64,000 nt of DNA from AP-15 sp963703855 (GTDB lineage: Bacteria; Pseudomonadota; Alphaproteobacteria; ATCC43930; CGMCC-115725), in assembly GCA_963703855.1 (NCBI GenBank), contig CAVPFW010000003.1, forward strand, positions 124,001 through 188,000, given 5' to 3'. Below, piece after piece: positions 8,235 through 17,005 of the stretch (the stretch's first letter is position 1; every line of letters starts with the position of its first letter). Both the position numbers and the translations under genes were made by a program. The notes under the pieces were generated by a model. The model saw nothing but the letters and a program-made list of their open reading frames with translations. It was not told where the DNA came from and made no database searches.

Positions 8235-8321
8235 TCAATCCCGTGGACAGAGAACGAGGAGCAAGACGACAAGCGCCGTGCCGATCAGAAACGCCTGGAG
8301 CGCCAGCGCGGCACCGCTCAC
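8235..8321 (-). CDS. 28-residue membrane peptide
   Basis: A GTG at 8321 overlaps the stop of the upstream gene in the sequence GTGA, and the frame ends eight bases before the lysin-like gene. The peptide is almost entirely one hydrophobic helix (LQAFLIGTALVVLLLVLC) with a charged end. The four-base overlap and the position between a structural gene and a lysin gene argue that it is translated. A holin-like or lysis-assisting role is possible but not shown. Confidence 0.5.
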   Translation of the reverse strand: MSGAALALQAFLIGTALVVLLLVLCPRD

Positions 8322-9397
8322 GTCGTGGTGCCCTGAGCACGCAGATCGGCCGAGCCCTTGTAGGCGGCAGTGCCGGCCGGCAGGGTCAGCCGCAGCCATA
8401 CCCCCTGCGCGCCGGCGGCGTTGGGCGCGGCACCCGAGGGCAGGTTGCCGGCGCCGGCCACCGAGACCAAGGCCGGCTGGGTTACGAACGAGCCGGCACC
8501 CGAGGCCGGGGCAGTCTGCCGGTTGCTTGTCGTGTTGGTGTCGTTCAAGCCGGTGCACAGCGCGATGTCGAGCAGCGCGCCTGCGGGCAGGGTGGGGGTC
8601 TCACTGGCGATCTCGATCTGCGCCCCGATCAGGGTCGTCCCGGTATTGTTGTTGACGACGAAGACCTTCTCGTAATACGTCCGGCTCGACCCGGTCGGGA
8701 TATCCGCCACCGCGGTCGAGAAGCACCGGGTGATCGCCGTCACCGCGTTGGGCAAGATCTCGAACAGCATCCCTTGCAGGATGTTGTAGGTTGAAGTGTT
8801 GTCCGGGACCGTGCCCCAGTCGCGGCTGACCGCGACGATATCGGCGCCATAGCCGCTGGTGGCGATGATCTGGCGCAGCTGGTTCGGGCCGGTGCCCGAC
8901 GTGATGCGGATGATCTGCCCGGCCGAAACCGAGGCGCCGTCGCCTGCTTGCAATTTAAACAGCGCCGGGGTGATGCCGGCATGGTTGGCCGAGCCCGTTT
9001 GGGCGGTATGCGCACTGATCACTGCGGCATGGGCATATACTGCGACGTCGCCGATCGCGGCGGTGCCGCCCGGGTTCGACAACGCGCCGATCGCCCCGCC
9101 TGTGATCACTGCCGCCAGCAGACGCTCGAAGCTCTGCGCGCCGGTCACCGGCGTGGTGCCGTTTAACGTCGCTGCCGCGGAGGTTTGGGTGGCGCCGCTC
9201 GCATCGCGGCCCTGCACCTGCATCTTGACCGCCATATCCGAGGCCGAGCTCGACACCACGTCGACAAAGCCGTTCGGGCTGACGTCGTAAAAGGCGATGC
9301 GCTTCGTGAAATCGGCCGCACCACCGATCGTGACGCCGTCGGCCTCGGGCATGTTCGCTGAACCGTAGGCGACAATGTCGGAAGGAAGAACGCTCAT
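8318..9397 (-). CDS. Phage structural protein of unknown function (359 aa)
   Basis: The ATG at 9397 is preceded by AGGAG at good spacing. The protein is rich in Ala, Thr, Gly and Ser with alternating strands. It contains stretches such as ISAHTAQTGSANHAGITPAL and a C-terminal part ending GVWLRLTLPAGTAAYKGS that looks like a beta-sandwich used in virion fibres. I do not recognise the family. A 174-base gap separates it from the portal gene upstream; that gap shows no gene and no clear hairpin. Confidence 0.6.
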   Translation of the reverse strand: MSVLPSDIVAYGSANMPEADGVTIGGAADFTKRIAFYDVSPNGFVDVVSSSASDMAVKMQVQGRDASGATQTSAAATLNGTTPVTGAQSFERLLAAVITGGAIGALSNPGGTAAIGDVAVYAHAAVISAHTAQTGSANHAGITPALFKLQAGDGASVSAGQIIRITSGTGPNQLRQIIATSGYGADIVAVSRDWGTVPDNTSTYNILQGMLFEILPNAVTAITRCFSTAVADIPTGSSRTYYEKVFVVNNNTGTTLIGAQIEIASETPTLPAGALLDIALCTGLNDTNTTSNRQTAPASGAGSFVTQPALVSVAGAGNLPSGAAPNAAGAQGVWLRLTLPAGTAAYKGSADLRAQGTTT

Positions 9398-9571
9398 TAA
9401 GGGCTCCTGCTAATTTTATCCTCAGGACAGCCAGTCGGCGGTGCCGCGGCAGCGATCAATAATCCGCCCTTAAAACCAGCGCCGTGCGACAGCCGCTTGG
9501 GCAGAACGGCGCGACCCCCCGAGTTTCGTGCAATATCTCAGGCCGCTTCTGCGACGCCGGACAGTGGAATG

Positions 9572-10928
9572 CTACGATTTGTCCGTGAGCTTTGGCGCAG
9601 CTGCTGGAGGCAGCGGAACCGGGCCTTGCCCAGTTTGAAACATTGGTTGGTCGCCGCCATCGACCGGGACGAGCCCGAGAATATCGCGAGCTTCATTCAG
9701 GGTATAGACCCCGTCCCTGACATAAATGTCGAGGATGGCCGCCTGATCCTTGGGATCGGTCGACCGCACATCCGACCAGACAAATTCGAGATCGGCATGG
9801 CCCATGCGGTCTTGAATGACGGTGTCGACGAGCCGCTTGACCCAGCCCGCCAATGGCGCCAGCCCCTCGTCGAGAGCGGTCGCCTGCGCAGATTGCGCCG
9901 TCGCCCGATTGACCTGCGGCGTAAACGCAGTCGGCGGCAGCGAAAAGGCGTAGCAAACAATACGCGCCAGCCATTCGTCGAACTCGTCTTTGTAGGGCGC
10001 TTCCTTGAAGGGCTGGTACTTGGCTCCGGTTGGGGCCCAAATAAGCCGGGTGCGGGTGCCGGTATTGCCAGCGAGAATCGAGTTCGAACCATTCCTGGAA
10101 CTGGCGGATCTGTTCGGCGTTCCAGCCGTCCGGCGCGTTCACCAGCCCAGGCGGGACGTTGCCCTCGGTGAAGTGCTGCAGCTGCATCAGCTGACGGCGC
10201 AACCCGATATTGATCGTCATCACAATCTGTTCGCACGGCCCGAAGCCGTAGGCCTTATGCGGGCGCTTGTTGCGCGGCAGATAGAGGAGGTGATCCGAGG
10301 TCAGCAGCCGCCACGGGCGCCCGTGAATGATCTGTTCGTAAGCCGGCGCCGGCGGCTGCGGGCGTCGGCCGGTATCGTCGATCAGCACCTTGATCGTGGC
10401 GCCGTCGACGACATCGAGGCCGATGATTTCACCGGCGCGATTGCGGCGCAGCTCGAGGGTCGGCGCGTCCAGCACCAGCAGATCTTCGAGCAACTCGCGC
10501 AGCCAGGTCGCAAAGGGCTGCTCGCCATCGGGCTTGCGCCAAAACTCGGTCAGTTCGGAGACGCGCTCGCGCGCATCCATCGCCGGCCGCTTCTCGTTGC
10601 GTGATCTGATCGCCCAATCGAGCTTTTCAATCTGATCCTTGCGCGTCTCGATCGCCAACCGTGTAATGTCGTGGTTCTCGGCCAGTGCCCGGAGCTCATG
10701 AAACCCGATCGGGTCGTACGAGCGCGGCGTATAAATAGTGTTGTATCCGACCGGAAAATCCCACACCCGCACGCGCTCGCGCTCGGGCGGGACCAGCGGG
10801 TAGCCGGGCGAAAAGATTCCCTGATCGGGCTGAAAGACATCGCGGAACTGGGTAATGTCGTTTTGCGAGCCGAACCCGCCCCACGTGTAGGAGGCGAGCG
10901 ACGTGCGTTTTCCACCGGACGGGGGCAT
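9572..10928 (-). pseudogene. Phage portal protein, interrupted by one frameshift
   Basis: The frame from the ATG at 10928 (GAGG upstream) encodes the N-terminal two thirds of a portal protein, the ring through which DNA enters the head: HDITRLAIETRKDQIEKLDW, then ERVSELTEFWRKPDG, and EQIVMTINIGLRRQLMQLQH. Near 10083-10084 the frame is lost. In the next frame it continues as a normal portal C-terminus (LAGNTGTRTRLIWAP..., FSLPPTAFTPQVNRATA..., ARDILGLVPVDGGD) to the stop at 9572. One extra A (plus-strand T) in a two-base run explains the break exactly. It is either a sequencing indel or a recent mutation; otherwise the gene is full length, about 450 residues. Confidence 0.8.
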
Positions 10929-10932
10929 CGAG

Positions 10933-11910
10933 CTACCTCGGGAAACCATGCGCGCCGCGGCGCAGCAACCTTGCCGCAGCAGCAGCGCCGACTGCGTCGG
11001 CGATCATGTCGTCATCGGGAAAGATCAAAAATCCGAACGGATCCTGCAGGACGCCGAAGATCGCCTGATCCGGCAGCACCGTGTTCCAGGCGGCGGCAAA
11101 CAGCATGACGCCGTTGAGGTAGTTGCCCTCGTTGACCCCGGCCACGACTGAATTTCCGAAGTTGGCCTCGTCCCACTGGTTGCCAGTCTCTACAGAACCG
11201 GAGATCGTGCTCTTGACTCCGCCGAAGAACAGGCTGGCGGCTCCCGCGTTGTAATCGAGCGTCATAGCGGCGGCGAAAGGCTGACCAAGCACCACCGACT
11301 GCGAGAATGCCCCGGTGATCGTCGTGGTGGTGACCCAGTCGAGAAAAAAGCTAGTGGTGTTCGCGGCGATCTGCATCGACGCCCGCCGAGGCACGGCGTG
11401 CCCTTCGATTCCGATCAGCGTTTGGGCAGCCGCTTGCACGGCGTTGACCTGAGCGACCACCAGCATGGTCTGCCGGGCCGGGCTCGCCGACCACGGCCCC
11501 CGGCCCGCTCCGATAGATGTCCAGATGTACTGCGAACTGCCGTTGAAGCCGCAGCCCTGGCCCGCGGTCGTCGTCGTCGGGCTGAATGCCGCGAATTGCG
11601 TGCGATAGGGATAGCCCCGCACTGACAACCCCCACAGCGGGGCGCCGAAAGCTCCCTGGTTGGAATCATAGGCCGATCCGTCGAAATGCCAAGCATCTGC
11701 CAGAAACTCGGTCAGCGGACCGTCGGCGAGGCGGGGAAACCCCGGCGGACGGTAAAGGCCCCTATAGGGCCGTATCGGTTGCTGAAACGCCGGTGCCGAC
11801 CGTGCTGCGAAAAGCCCGGCGCCACCGGCGACGAGACCGGCGAGAAATCGGCGCCGGCCTGGCGGCATCCTCGCAGGTCTCTCCGTCGGATCGCAGCCTG
11901 AAGACCGCAT
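10933..11910 (-). CDS. Tat-signal protein with a lectin-like domain in the tail-fibre block
   Basis: The ATG at 11910 overlaps the previous stop (TGATG), which sets the start. Residues about 19-45 hold a twin-arginine export signal: GRRRFLAGLVAGGAGLFAARSAPAF. The rest is beta-rich and looks like a concanavalin A-like (LamG-type) sandwich, with FAAFSPTTTTAGQGCGFNGS and GQPFAAAMTLDYNAGAASLF. It ends four bases before the portal gene. A Tat signal on a protein encoded between terminase and portal genes is unexpected, because virion parts normally assemble in the cytoplasm. Function is unknown; a surface- or glycan-binding role is inference. Confidence 0.6.
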   Translation of the reverse strand: MRSSGCDPTERPARMPPGRRRFLAGLVAGGAGLFAARSAPAFQQPIRPYRGLYRPPGFPRLADGPLTEFLADAWHFDGSAYDSNQGAFGAPLWGLSVRGYPYRTQFAAFSPTTTTAGQGCGFNGSSQYIWTSIGAGRGPWSASPARQTMLVVAQVNAVQAAAQTLIGIEGHAVPRRASMQIAANTTSFFLDWVTTTTITGAFSQSVVLGQPFAAAMTLDYNAGAASLFFGGVKSTISGSVETGNQWDEANFGNSVVAGVNEGNYLNGVMLFAAAWNTVLPDQAIFGVLQDPFGFLIFPDDDMIADAVGAAAAARLLRRGAHGFPR

Positions 11911-12446
11911 CAATATTGTACTGCCGTCGGCGCGAGGACCACGGTATTTCCCGATGCGTTCAACGTCTGGCCGCTGTTATTCTGGCACAGTACCTTGAAA
12001 CGCAGCGCCGGCAGCCGCACCAGCCCTTGCGAGAGAAATGTGGTGGTTGCCGAAAGAGTTGCCGCGGGGAGCGGAAATACTACCTCCGGCGCACGCGGCG
12101 GCGCCGCGGTGCCGGTTTCGAAGGTCACACCGTCGAGCGACTGCAATAGCCAGCACGACAAGTTGCCCCCCGTTTGAAACGCGCCGACGGTCGAACCGAG
12201 GGTCAACACCAACGGCGACCAGATCACCTGCCCGGTGCTGGAATTGCTGAACACTCCGCTGGAGCCGCCCACGCTGCTGAGCGCGATCGACCCGGAAGCT
12301 ACTGCATTGAGTTCGGTGGACATCAGTGTCACCGCCGGCGCGTAAAGGCCGTTGTTCCCAGCGCCCGGCTGCCAAAGAAACGGCGTTGCTGCCTGGGCCG
12401 GCAGCGACAGGCAGAGGGTAATAAAAGCCGCCAGCGATCGTCGCAT
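11910..12446 (-). CDS. Small exported protein in the tail-fibre block (178 aa)
   Basis: Its ATG at 12446 shares one base with the stop of the preceding gene (TGATG). Residues 1-20 (MRRSLAAFITLCLSLPAQAA) form a clear Sec signal peptide. The remainder is beta-rich with no catalytic motif; it has SCWLLQSLDGVTFET in the middle and two cysteines that could form a disulphide after export. It is coupled at both ends by overlapping start and stop codons. The family is not recognised. Confidence 0.6.
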   Translation of the reverse strand: MRRSLAAFITLCLSLPAQAATPFLWQPGAGNNGLYAPAVTLMSTELNAVASGSIALSSVGGSSGVFSNSSTGQVIWSPLVLTLGSTVGAFQTGGNLSCWLLQSLDGVTFETGTAAPPRAPEVVFPLPAATLSATTTFLSQGLVRLPALRFKVLCQNNSGQTLNASGNTVVLAPTAVQY

Positions 12447-13399
12447 CAATTCACCCATGAATTGCCGTTGGCATCGCAGCTCACCGCCCGCGCTTCATAT
12501 GGAGGTACGCCTGCCGTGCTCGCGTTCATGACAAAGCTGGCAGCGCCGTCGATGGTCCCGGACGACGGCGTAAGTGTGATCGCATTGGTTGCATCATTGC
12601 CGGCGCCGTCTTTCACCAGAAGCGTGAAACCAGGCGTGCAGCTATAATTGACCGTAGTCGGCGCCGGCGTCGTCTTGTCGATTACAATCAGATAATCTGT
12701 AGCCGGCGATACGGTTGCCGGCCCTCCCGCCGTCACTACCCGGATCGGGACGAACAGCGATCCGCCCCAGGTTGATGTGCCGGAATAGACGTTATTGCCG
12801 GAGAACGTGATGTTTGCCGGAAAAGCGCTCGGAAATCGCGCGGCCGCCAATGTGCCCGATGCAATATTGCCGGCGTTGGTAGCGTCGACCGAACAGGAGG
12901 GTGCCGCGCCCGCCAGGTCGCTACATGACGGCTGCGACGCGTGCGGCACGCCAGCAGTCGAGATGCTGTCGAGCCAACTATGAGCAGTCGGCGCAAAGCT
13001 TTCGACTCCTCCCAAACTGGTGGAAGCGGGCAGCGGAAGATCGGCGCCGATGATTGCCCTGGGTGCCATCGCGCCCCCCGCACCGCTCGGCGAGGCAAGA
13101 AACTGGTTTGCCGTCTGCGACACGCCCGTGACCGCCAATGTTCCGGTCGCGACGACCGGGGAGCCCGAAACGGCCAACCACGGCGGCATCGTCAGCGCGA
13201 CGCTCGACACGGTTCCGGCAGGATTGCCTCCGTCGCGGATCTGCCCCGATCCCGCCCAAGTGGCAATATCGCCTGCAGTCACCGAGCCGGATTGGGCGAC
13301 CCCTCCGCCCCCGCTGCTCGGACCGTACTGAACCGACTGTGCCCAGAGCGGCACCGCATGGAGCAGCGCGAGCGCACCGGCGACAGCGCCAAGCCTCAT
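12446..13399 (-). CDS. Tail-fibre-like protein with a signal peptide (317 aa)
   Basis: The start ATG at 13399 lies inside the ATGA that ends the previous gene. A signal peptide is visible (MRLGAVAGALALLHAVPLWA). The middle carries motifs common in prophage tail fibres: IIGADLPLPASTSLGGVES, then a segment with HSWLDSISTAGVPHASQP, and IASGTLAAARFPSAFPANI. The C-terminal third is Thr/Val-rich and ends near a conserved-looking GNDATNAITLTPSSGTIDGA. This is probably part of a receptor-binding fibre. The signal peptide is unusual for such a protein. Confidence 0.65.
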   Translation of the reverse strand: MRLGAVAGALALLHAVPLWAQSVQYGPSSGGGGVAQSGSVTAGDIATWAGSGQIRDGGNPAGTVSSVALTMPPWLAVSGSPVVATGTLAVTGVSQTANQFLASPSGAGGAMAPRAIIGADLPLPASTSLGGVESFAPTAHSWLDSISTAGVPHASQPSCSDLAGAAPSCSVDATNAGNIASGTLAAARFPSAFPANITFSGNNVYSGTSTWGGSLFVPIRVVTAGGPATVSPATDYLIVIDKTTPAPTTVNYSCTPGFTLLVKDGAGNDATNAITLTPSSGTIDGAASFVMNASTAGVPPYEARAVSCDANGNSWVN

Positions 13400-13788
13400 T
13401 GCGCGCGCGCTTTGAAGAAAGCGGTCGGACTCGCCGTCTTGATGAAGCATCCGGACGAGCTGAATACCGCGACGATACCGAGCGAATAGATATCGGGCGG
13501 CCCGTTGAAGCTGATCGAGATCGTGCTGTTGGCCGGGGCAAACACGCACTCGACCGGACTAACCGTACCGTCCGCGGGCGCGATGTTGGCGTTGAACGTC
13601 ATCACATACCCCGCGGTTGGACCTGTTGTCACATAGAGGGAGTAGAGACTGCCCGGCGCGGCTTTGATCAGATGGCTCGCCTCGGCGGTGGCGGACACGA
13701 CTGGTGTAATTCCGGATTTATATGCCCAGGCGCACGGCGCACCGGCGGCGCATGCGAAAACGCATGCGATTGCACTCACTATTCGCAT
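13396..13788 (-). CDS. Small exported protein in the tail-fibre block (130 aa)
   Basis: The first 22 residues (IACVFACAAGAPCAWA region) look like a Sec signal peptide. The mature part is beta-rich: LIKAAPGSLYSLYVTTGPT, YVMTFNANIAPADG and TISISFNGPPDIYSLGI. That pattern is seen in small phage decoration or tail proteins. Its stop overlaps the ATG of the next gene (ATGA), so the two are translationally coupled, and it starts nine bases after the large repeat protein. I do not recognise the family. Confidence 0.6.
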   Translation of the reverse strand: MRIVSAIACVFACAAGAPCAWAYKSGITPVVSATAEASHLIKAAPGSLYSLYVTTGPTAGYVMTFNANIAPADGTVSPVECVFAPANSTISISFNGPPDIYSLGIVAVFSSSGCFIKTASPTAFFKARAQ

Positions 13789-13797
13789 CGTCGCACC

Positions 13798-16362
13798 TCA
13801 GAAAGCCGAAAGCGCTGCACGCTTCCACGTGTTCGGGGCGGTGCAGAAGTAGAGGTAGATGGTGTCGGCTTGAAGCTGTCCGACGCTGCAGGCTGCCGTG
13901 CTCGACGCCGGTGTGCCGGGTGAGATCAGGCCGCCCAGATCATTGATGGTCTGCGGCGTCGCGCTGGTAATCCGAAAATTGCTGCCGTCAAAGCGCAGTT
14001 GCAGGAACTCGTAGTTCTGCCCCGCGGCGAGCGCAATCGATGCGGCCGAAGTTCCACCGTTCGTCGGTTCGAGGATCGATCCGCCCGAGACCCCGTTGAC
14101 ATGCACGCTCAACGGCTTGCCGTTGTCGGTCGCAAATCCCATGGTCCAACCGGCGCCGATCGCGGTCGTCGGCGGCAGGGCAACGGTCAGACCTGCAGCA
14201 GTGTTGTAGCTCGACAGCGCATTGCCATTGTCGCTCTGCCCGGCCGCGTAGGTGGCGGCGGTCGGGACGTTCCAGCGGTTGATGTCCGGCGTCGAGCCCG
14301 CCATCCCGATCAATGCCGCCGTCGCCGGCGTCGCCTCGGTGACCCGGAAGTTGCTGCCATCAAACCGCAGCACCAGGAGTTCGTAGTTGCCGGTGGCGAG
14401 GGTCGCCGAGGTGGCCGCCGCACCGCTGCCGGGATAGAGGATGTGGCCGCCGGCGGTGCCGTTGACCTGGACCGACATCGTCTTGCCGCTGTCTGTCGCC
14501 AGCCCCAGGGTCCAGCCCATCGGGATCGCAGTGGTCAGCGGCAGGGTTACCGCCATATAGGAAGCCGGGCTGTTGTAGCTCGAGACCACATTCCCGTTAT
14601 CGGCGACGGTCGCGATATAAGCGCTGGTCGAAGGGAAACTCCAATGGCTGACCGATGCGGCTCCAATCATGCCTATTGCCTGCGCCGTGGCTGGCGTTGT
14701 CCCGACGACGCGGAAGTTGCCGCTTCCGTCATATTGCAGCACCAGGAATTCATAGGCACCCTGGCTGGTATTGGCCAACGTCACCAAGGTCGAAGAGGCG
14801 CCTCCTCCGGGCCAAACGATGTGCCCGCCCGAGGTCCCGTTGACCTGCACCGAAAGGGATTTGCCGTTGTCGGTCGCAAAGCCCGCGCTCCAGCCTGCCG
14901 GCAGGCCGGTCGTCGTCGGCAAGGTCACGGTCAGTCCCGCGGGCGTGTTGTAGCTCGACAGGATATTGCCGTTGTCGCCCAAGGTCGCCGCGTAACCCGC
15001 GGCCGACGGGTAGAGCCAATTGCTCGGCCAGGGCGGCGGCTCGAACCCCATATTAAGCCGAGTATTGCGGGTCGACGAGACGACCCGCCAATTGTTGCCG
15101 TCGGCTTGCAGCCGGAGATACTCGTAGTTGCCGGCGCCGAGCGTCACTGTAGAGACGAATTTGTTGCCGAGCACAATGCTGCCGCTCGGCGCGGTGACTG
15201 TCATCCCCTTGGCGTTGTCAGTCGCAAAGCTCATCGACCATCCGGGATTGACGTTGGAAATCGGTGGTAAAGTGACCGCCATCGATGCCCCAGGGGCGTT
15301 GTAGCTCGAGATCGCCATCCCGTCATCGACCGGCGTCGCGGTGTACGTCGCGGCGGACGGGAACATCCATTGCGGGCGCGAGCCGGTACCTTGTACCGAA
15401 ACTCCGGCTGAATTCGGGCCAAAATTAACGACATCGCCGCCATAATTGGGATTGACCAATGTGTTGCCGACGCTCGCGGTCGAATTGACGGCCGTGACGC
15501 AGTCGAAATAAGGCGACACAAAGGTATTCAGCCCATTGTGGTTGAAAGTAATCGAAAGGCACGTCGGCGAGACCTCGAGATCGAGGCCCGAGAACGTATT
15601 CGAGAAATTGTAGCCGTTCTCCAGCACAACGCTCCGTCCGCCTGGTGCGGCAGCGGTGCCGGCGCCGGAAATCCGCGAGAATTGCGTCTGCTCGAATGCC
15701 ATCCCCGCCGCGCCGCCGATCGTGTCGCAGACTGCAAAGATGTCACTGTCGAGCACATAGTTGAACTGGCAGGCGCCGGCCGCCGCATTGCTCGACGAAT
15801 TGTTGACGATCAGATGGTCGATCTTGGCCGAGTTGTGCGCATCAGAAAAATCGGGCTTGCCGAAGACGACGGCGTAAGCGGGGGCATTTGCGTCAACGAA
15901 CAACGTGCCTTCTTCTTTGAAGTAGAAACAGCCAGTCGGGCTGCTCGGGGTGCCTCCTCCGCATTGGATCTGGAGGACCGGCCCCGCGGCGATAGTGCGG
16001 CCGTCGATGACCGCTCCCTGGGAAATCAAGCGAAAGCCGTTGCTCGCCTGGCCGGCGTAATCGATCGTCAGTTGTGAGGTGATTTTGTAGGTCCCGGCCG
16101 GCAGGTGCACCGGCCAGTTGTTAGTTATCGCGCTGTTGATCGTGCTCTGGATCGCACTGGTATCGTCATGGCTGTCGTTGCCGATCGCGCCGTTGCAGCG
16201 CACGTCGACCCATGGCCGCCCCGAGCACATCAGAACATCGCCGCCGAGGGTCGCGGTTCCGCTTGTCGACAGCGTCGAGAAATTGCCAGGAGACTGCGCC
16301 GAACCGGGCAGTGAAAGGCCAAGGCTCAGGGCGAATATCGACATGCCCATAAAGAGCTTCAC
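13798..16362 (-). CDS. Large exported pectate-lyase-fold tailspike-like protein with four repeats
   Basis: The 854-residue protein starts with GTG at 16362, whose GTGA overlaps the stop of a 36-residue frame. Residues 1-23 are a Sec signal peptide (ALSLGLSLPGSAQS). Residues about 45-320 look like the right-handed beta-helix of pectate lyase/GH28-type phage tailspikes: VDVRCNGAIGNDSHDDTSAI, HLPAGTYKITSQLTI, then strands ending in NPNYGGDVVNF. Residues 330-802 hold four tandem repeats of about 105-110 residues, followed by a short tail. The spike likely binds or degrades a surface glycan (family knowledge), but no catalytic residues can be assigned with certainty. Confidence 0.7.
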   Translation of the reverse strand: MKLFMGMSIFALSLGLSLPGSAQSPGNFSTLSTSGTATLGGDVLMCSGRPWVDVRCNGAIGNDSHDDTSAIQSTINSAITNNWPVHLPAGTYKITSQLTIDYAGQASNGFRLISQGAVIDGRTIAAGPVLQIQCGGGTPSSPTGCFYFKEEGTLFVDANAPAYAVVFGKPDFSDAHNSAKIDHLIVNNSSSNAAAGACQFNYVLDSDIFAVCDTIGGAAGMAFEQTQFSRISGAGTAAAPGGRSVVLENGYNFSNTFSGLDLEVSPTCLSITFNHNGLNTFVSPYFDCVTAVNSTASVGNTLVNPNYGGDVVNFGPNSAGVSVQGTGSRPQWMFPSAATYTATPVDDGMAISSYNAPGASMAVTLPPISNVNPGWSMSFATDNAKGMTVTAPSGSIVLGNKFVSTVTLGAGNYEYLRLQADGNNWRVVSSTRNTRLNMGFEPPPWPSNWLYPSAAGYAATLGDNGNILSSYNTPAGLTVTLPTTTGLPAGWSAGFATDNGKSLSVQVNGTSGGHIVWPGGGASSTLVTLANTSQGAYEFLVLQYDGSGNFRVVGTTPATAQAIGMIGAASVSHWSFPSTSAYIATVADNGNVVSSYNSPASYMAVTLPLTTAIPMGWTLGLATDSGKTMSVQVNGTAGGHILYPGSGAAATSATLATGNYELLVLRFDGSNFRVTEATPATAALIGMAGSTPDINRWNVPTAATYAAGQSDNGNALSSYNTAAGLTVALPPTTAIGAGWTMGFATDNGKPLSVHVNGVSGGSILEPTNGGTSAASIALAAGQNYEFLQLRFDGSNFRITSATPQTINDLGGLISPGTPASSTAACSVGQLQADTIYLYFCTAPNTWKRAALSAF
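13957..15375 (-). repeat. Four tandem protein repeats in the tailspike-like protein
   Basis: Repeats span residues about 330-432, 447-556, 573-678 and 696-802. Each has the same order: W-x-(F/Y/V)-P-(S/T)-A near the start, DNGN-x-(L/V)-SSYN, then (M/L)-x-V-(T/A)-LP, a block such as GWSAGFATDNGKSLSVQVNG, and YE-(L/Y/F)-L-x-L at the end before NFRV or NWRV. The first is the most divergent. Confidence 0.75.
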
Positions 16363-16469
16363 CGCTTGACGCCCCCCTCGGATGCGACAATCGTCGCACG
16401 AAAGATCGTGGGCGCGGCGTGCCGTATAGAAGCCGACGCGGCGATGGGAATCCGAGGTTCGAAGATCAT
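16359..16469 (-). CDS. 36-residue small protein upstream of the tailspike-like gene
   Basis: An ATG at 16469 follows GAGG at good spacing and opens a 36-codon frame whose TGA overlaps the GTG of the large repeat protein (GTGA). The peptide (MIFEPRIPIAASASIRHAA...) has no membrane helix or known motif. Its ribosome binding site and the overlap suggest it is translated and couples the next gene; a pure leader-peptide role is equally possible. Confidence 0.45.
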   Translation of the reverse strand: MIFEPRIPIAASASIRHAAPTIFRATIVASEGGVKR

Positions 16470-16534
16470 GGTTACCTCACGAGCAGGCTGTCGATACGCC
16501 GAACCGGCGGGCGTCCTCTTCCCGCCGTCGCTCG

Positions 16535-16972
16535 CTACCAGCGCCGCGCCGCAAATGCCTGGGCCGTCGTGGCGCCGAATACACTGACCGGCCCCGCCGG
16601 CTTGTACCCCGACGGCGTGGCGAACACCGCGCCCGGCGCGATTGGGATCGATGCGCCGCCCGATACGGCGGCACCGACGTCGGAGACATAGATCGTTGCC
16701 GACGAATTGTTGGCGACGAGCCAGCCGTCAACCGGCACGACGCCGCCGAACAGCGTCTGCGCCGTGCCACCGGCGCTTACTGTGCCGCTGCCGTCGATTG
16801 CGGTCGACCCGGCGGTGTTGATGACCGGGAGCGGCGCCGTTGCACTGACGGGCGTGGCCACGCCCCCTGCGATCGCCGCCGGCGTATGCAGCGGCACCAA
16901 ATTGCCGGTGCTGTCAAGCCCGGTCGACAGCGACTGCGTCGTGGTGTTCGCATCTTTCACCAACAGCGTCAC
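16535..16972 (-). CDS. Phage protein of unknown function (145 aa)
   Basis: The GTG at 16972 has AAGGAG seven bases upstream, so it was preferred to the longer frame. The product begins VTLLVKDANTTTQSLSTG, a start I associate with a small phage protein found near structural genes in alphaproteobacterial prophages, though this is from memory. The rest is Gly/Ala/Thr-rich with VPVDGWLVANNSSATIYVSD near the C-terminus. It has no signal peptide, unlike its downstream neighbours. It lies 33 bases after the terminase gene. Confidence 0.6.
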   Translation of the reverse strand: MTLLVKDANTTTQSLSTGLDSTGNLVPLHTPAAIAGGVATPVSATAPLPVINTAGSTAIDGSGTVSAGGTAQTLFGGVVPVDGWLVANNSSATIYVSDVGAAVSGGASIPIAPGAVFATPSGYKPAGPVSVFGATTAQAFAARRW

Positions 16973-17005
16973 GCATGGACTCCTTCGAAGCCGCAAGCAA
17001 GGACA

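Noticed and set aside
9572..10928. Programmed frameshift in the portal gene
   Set aside because: No slippery sequence or pseudoknot is visible; one extra base in a two-base run explains it better.
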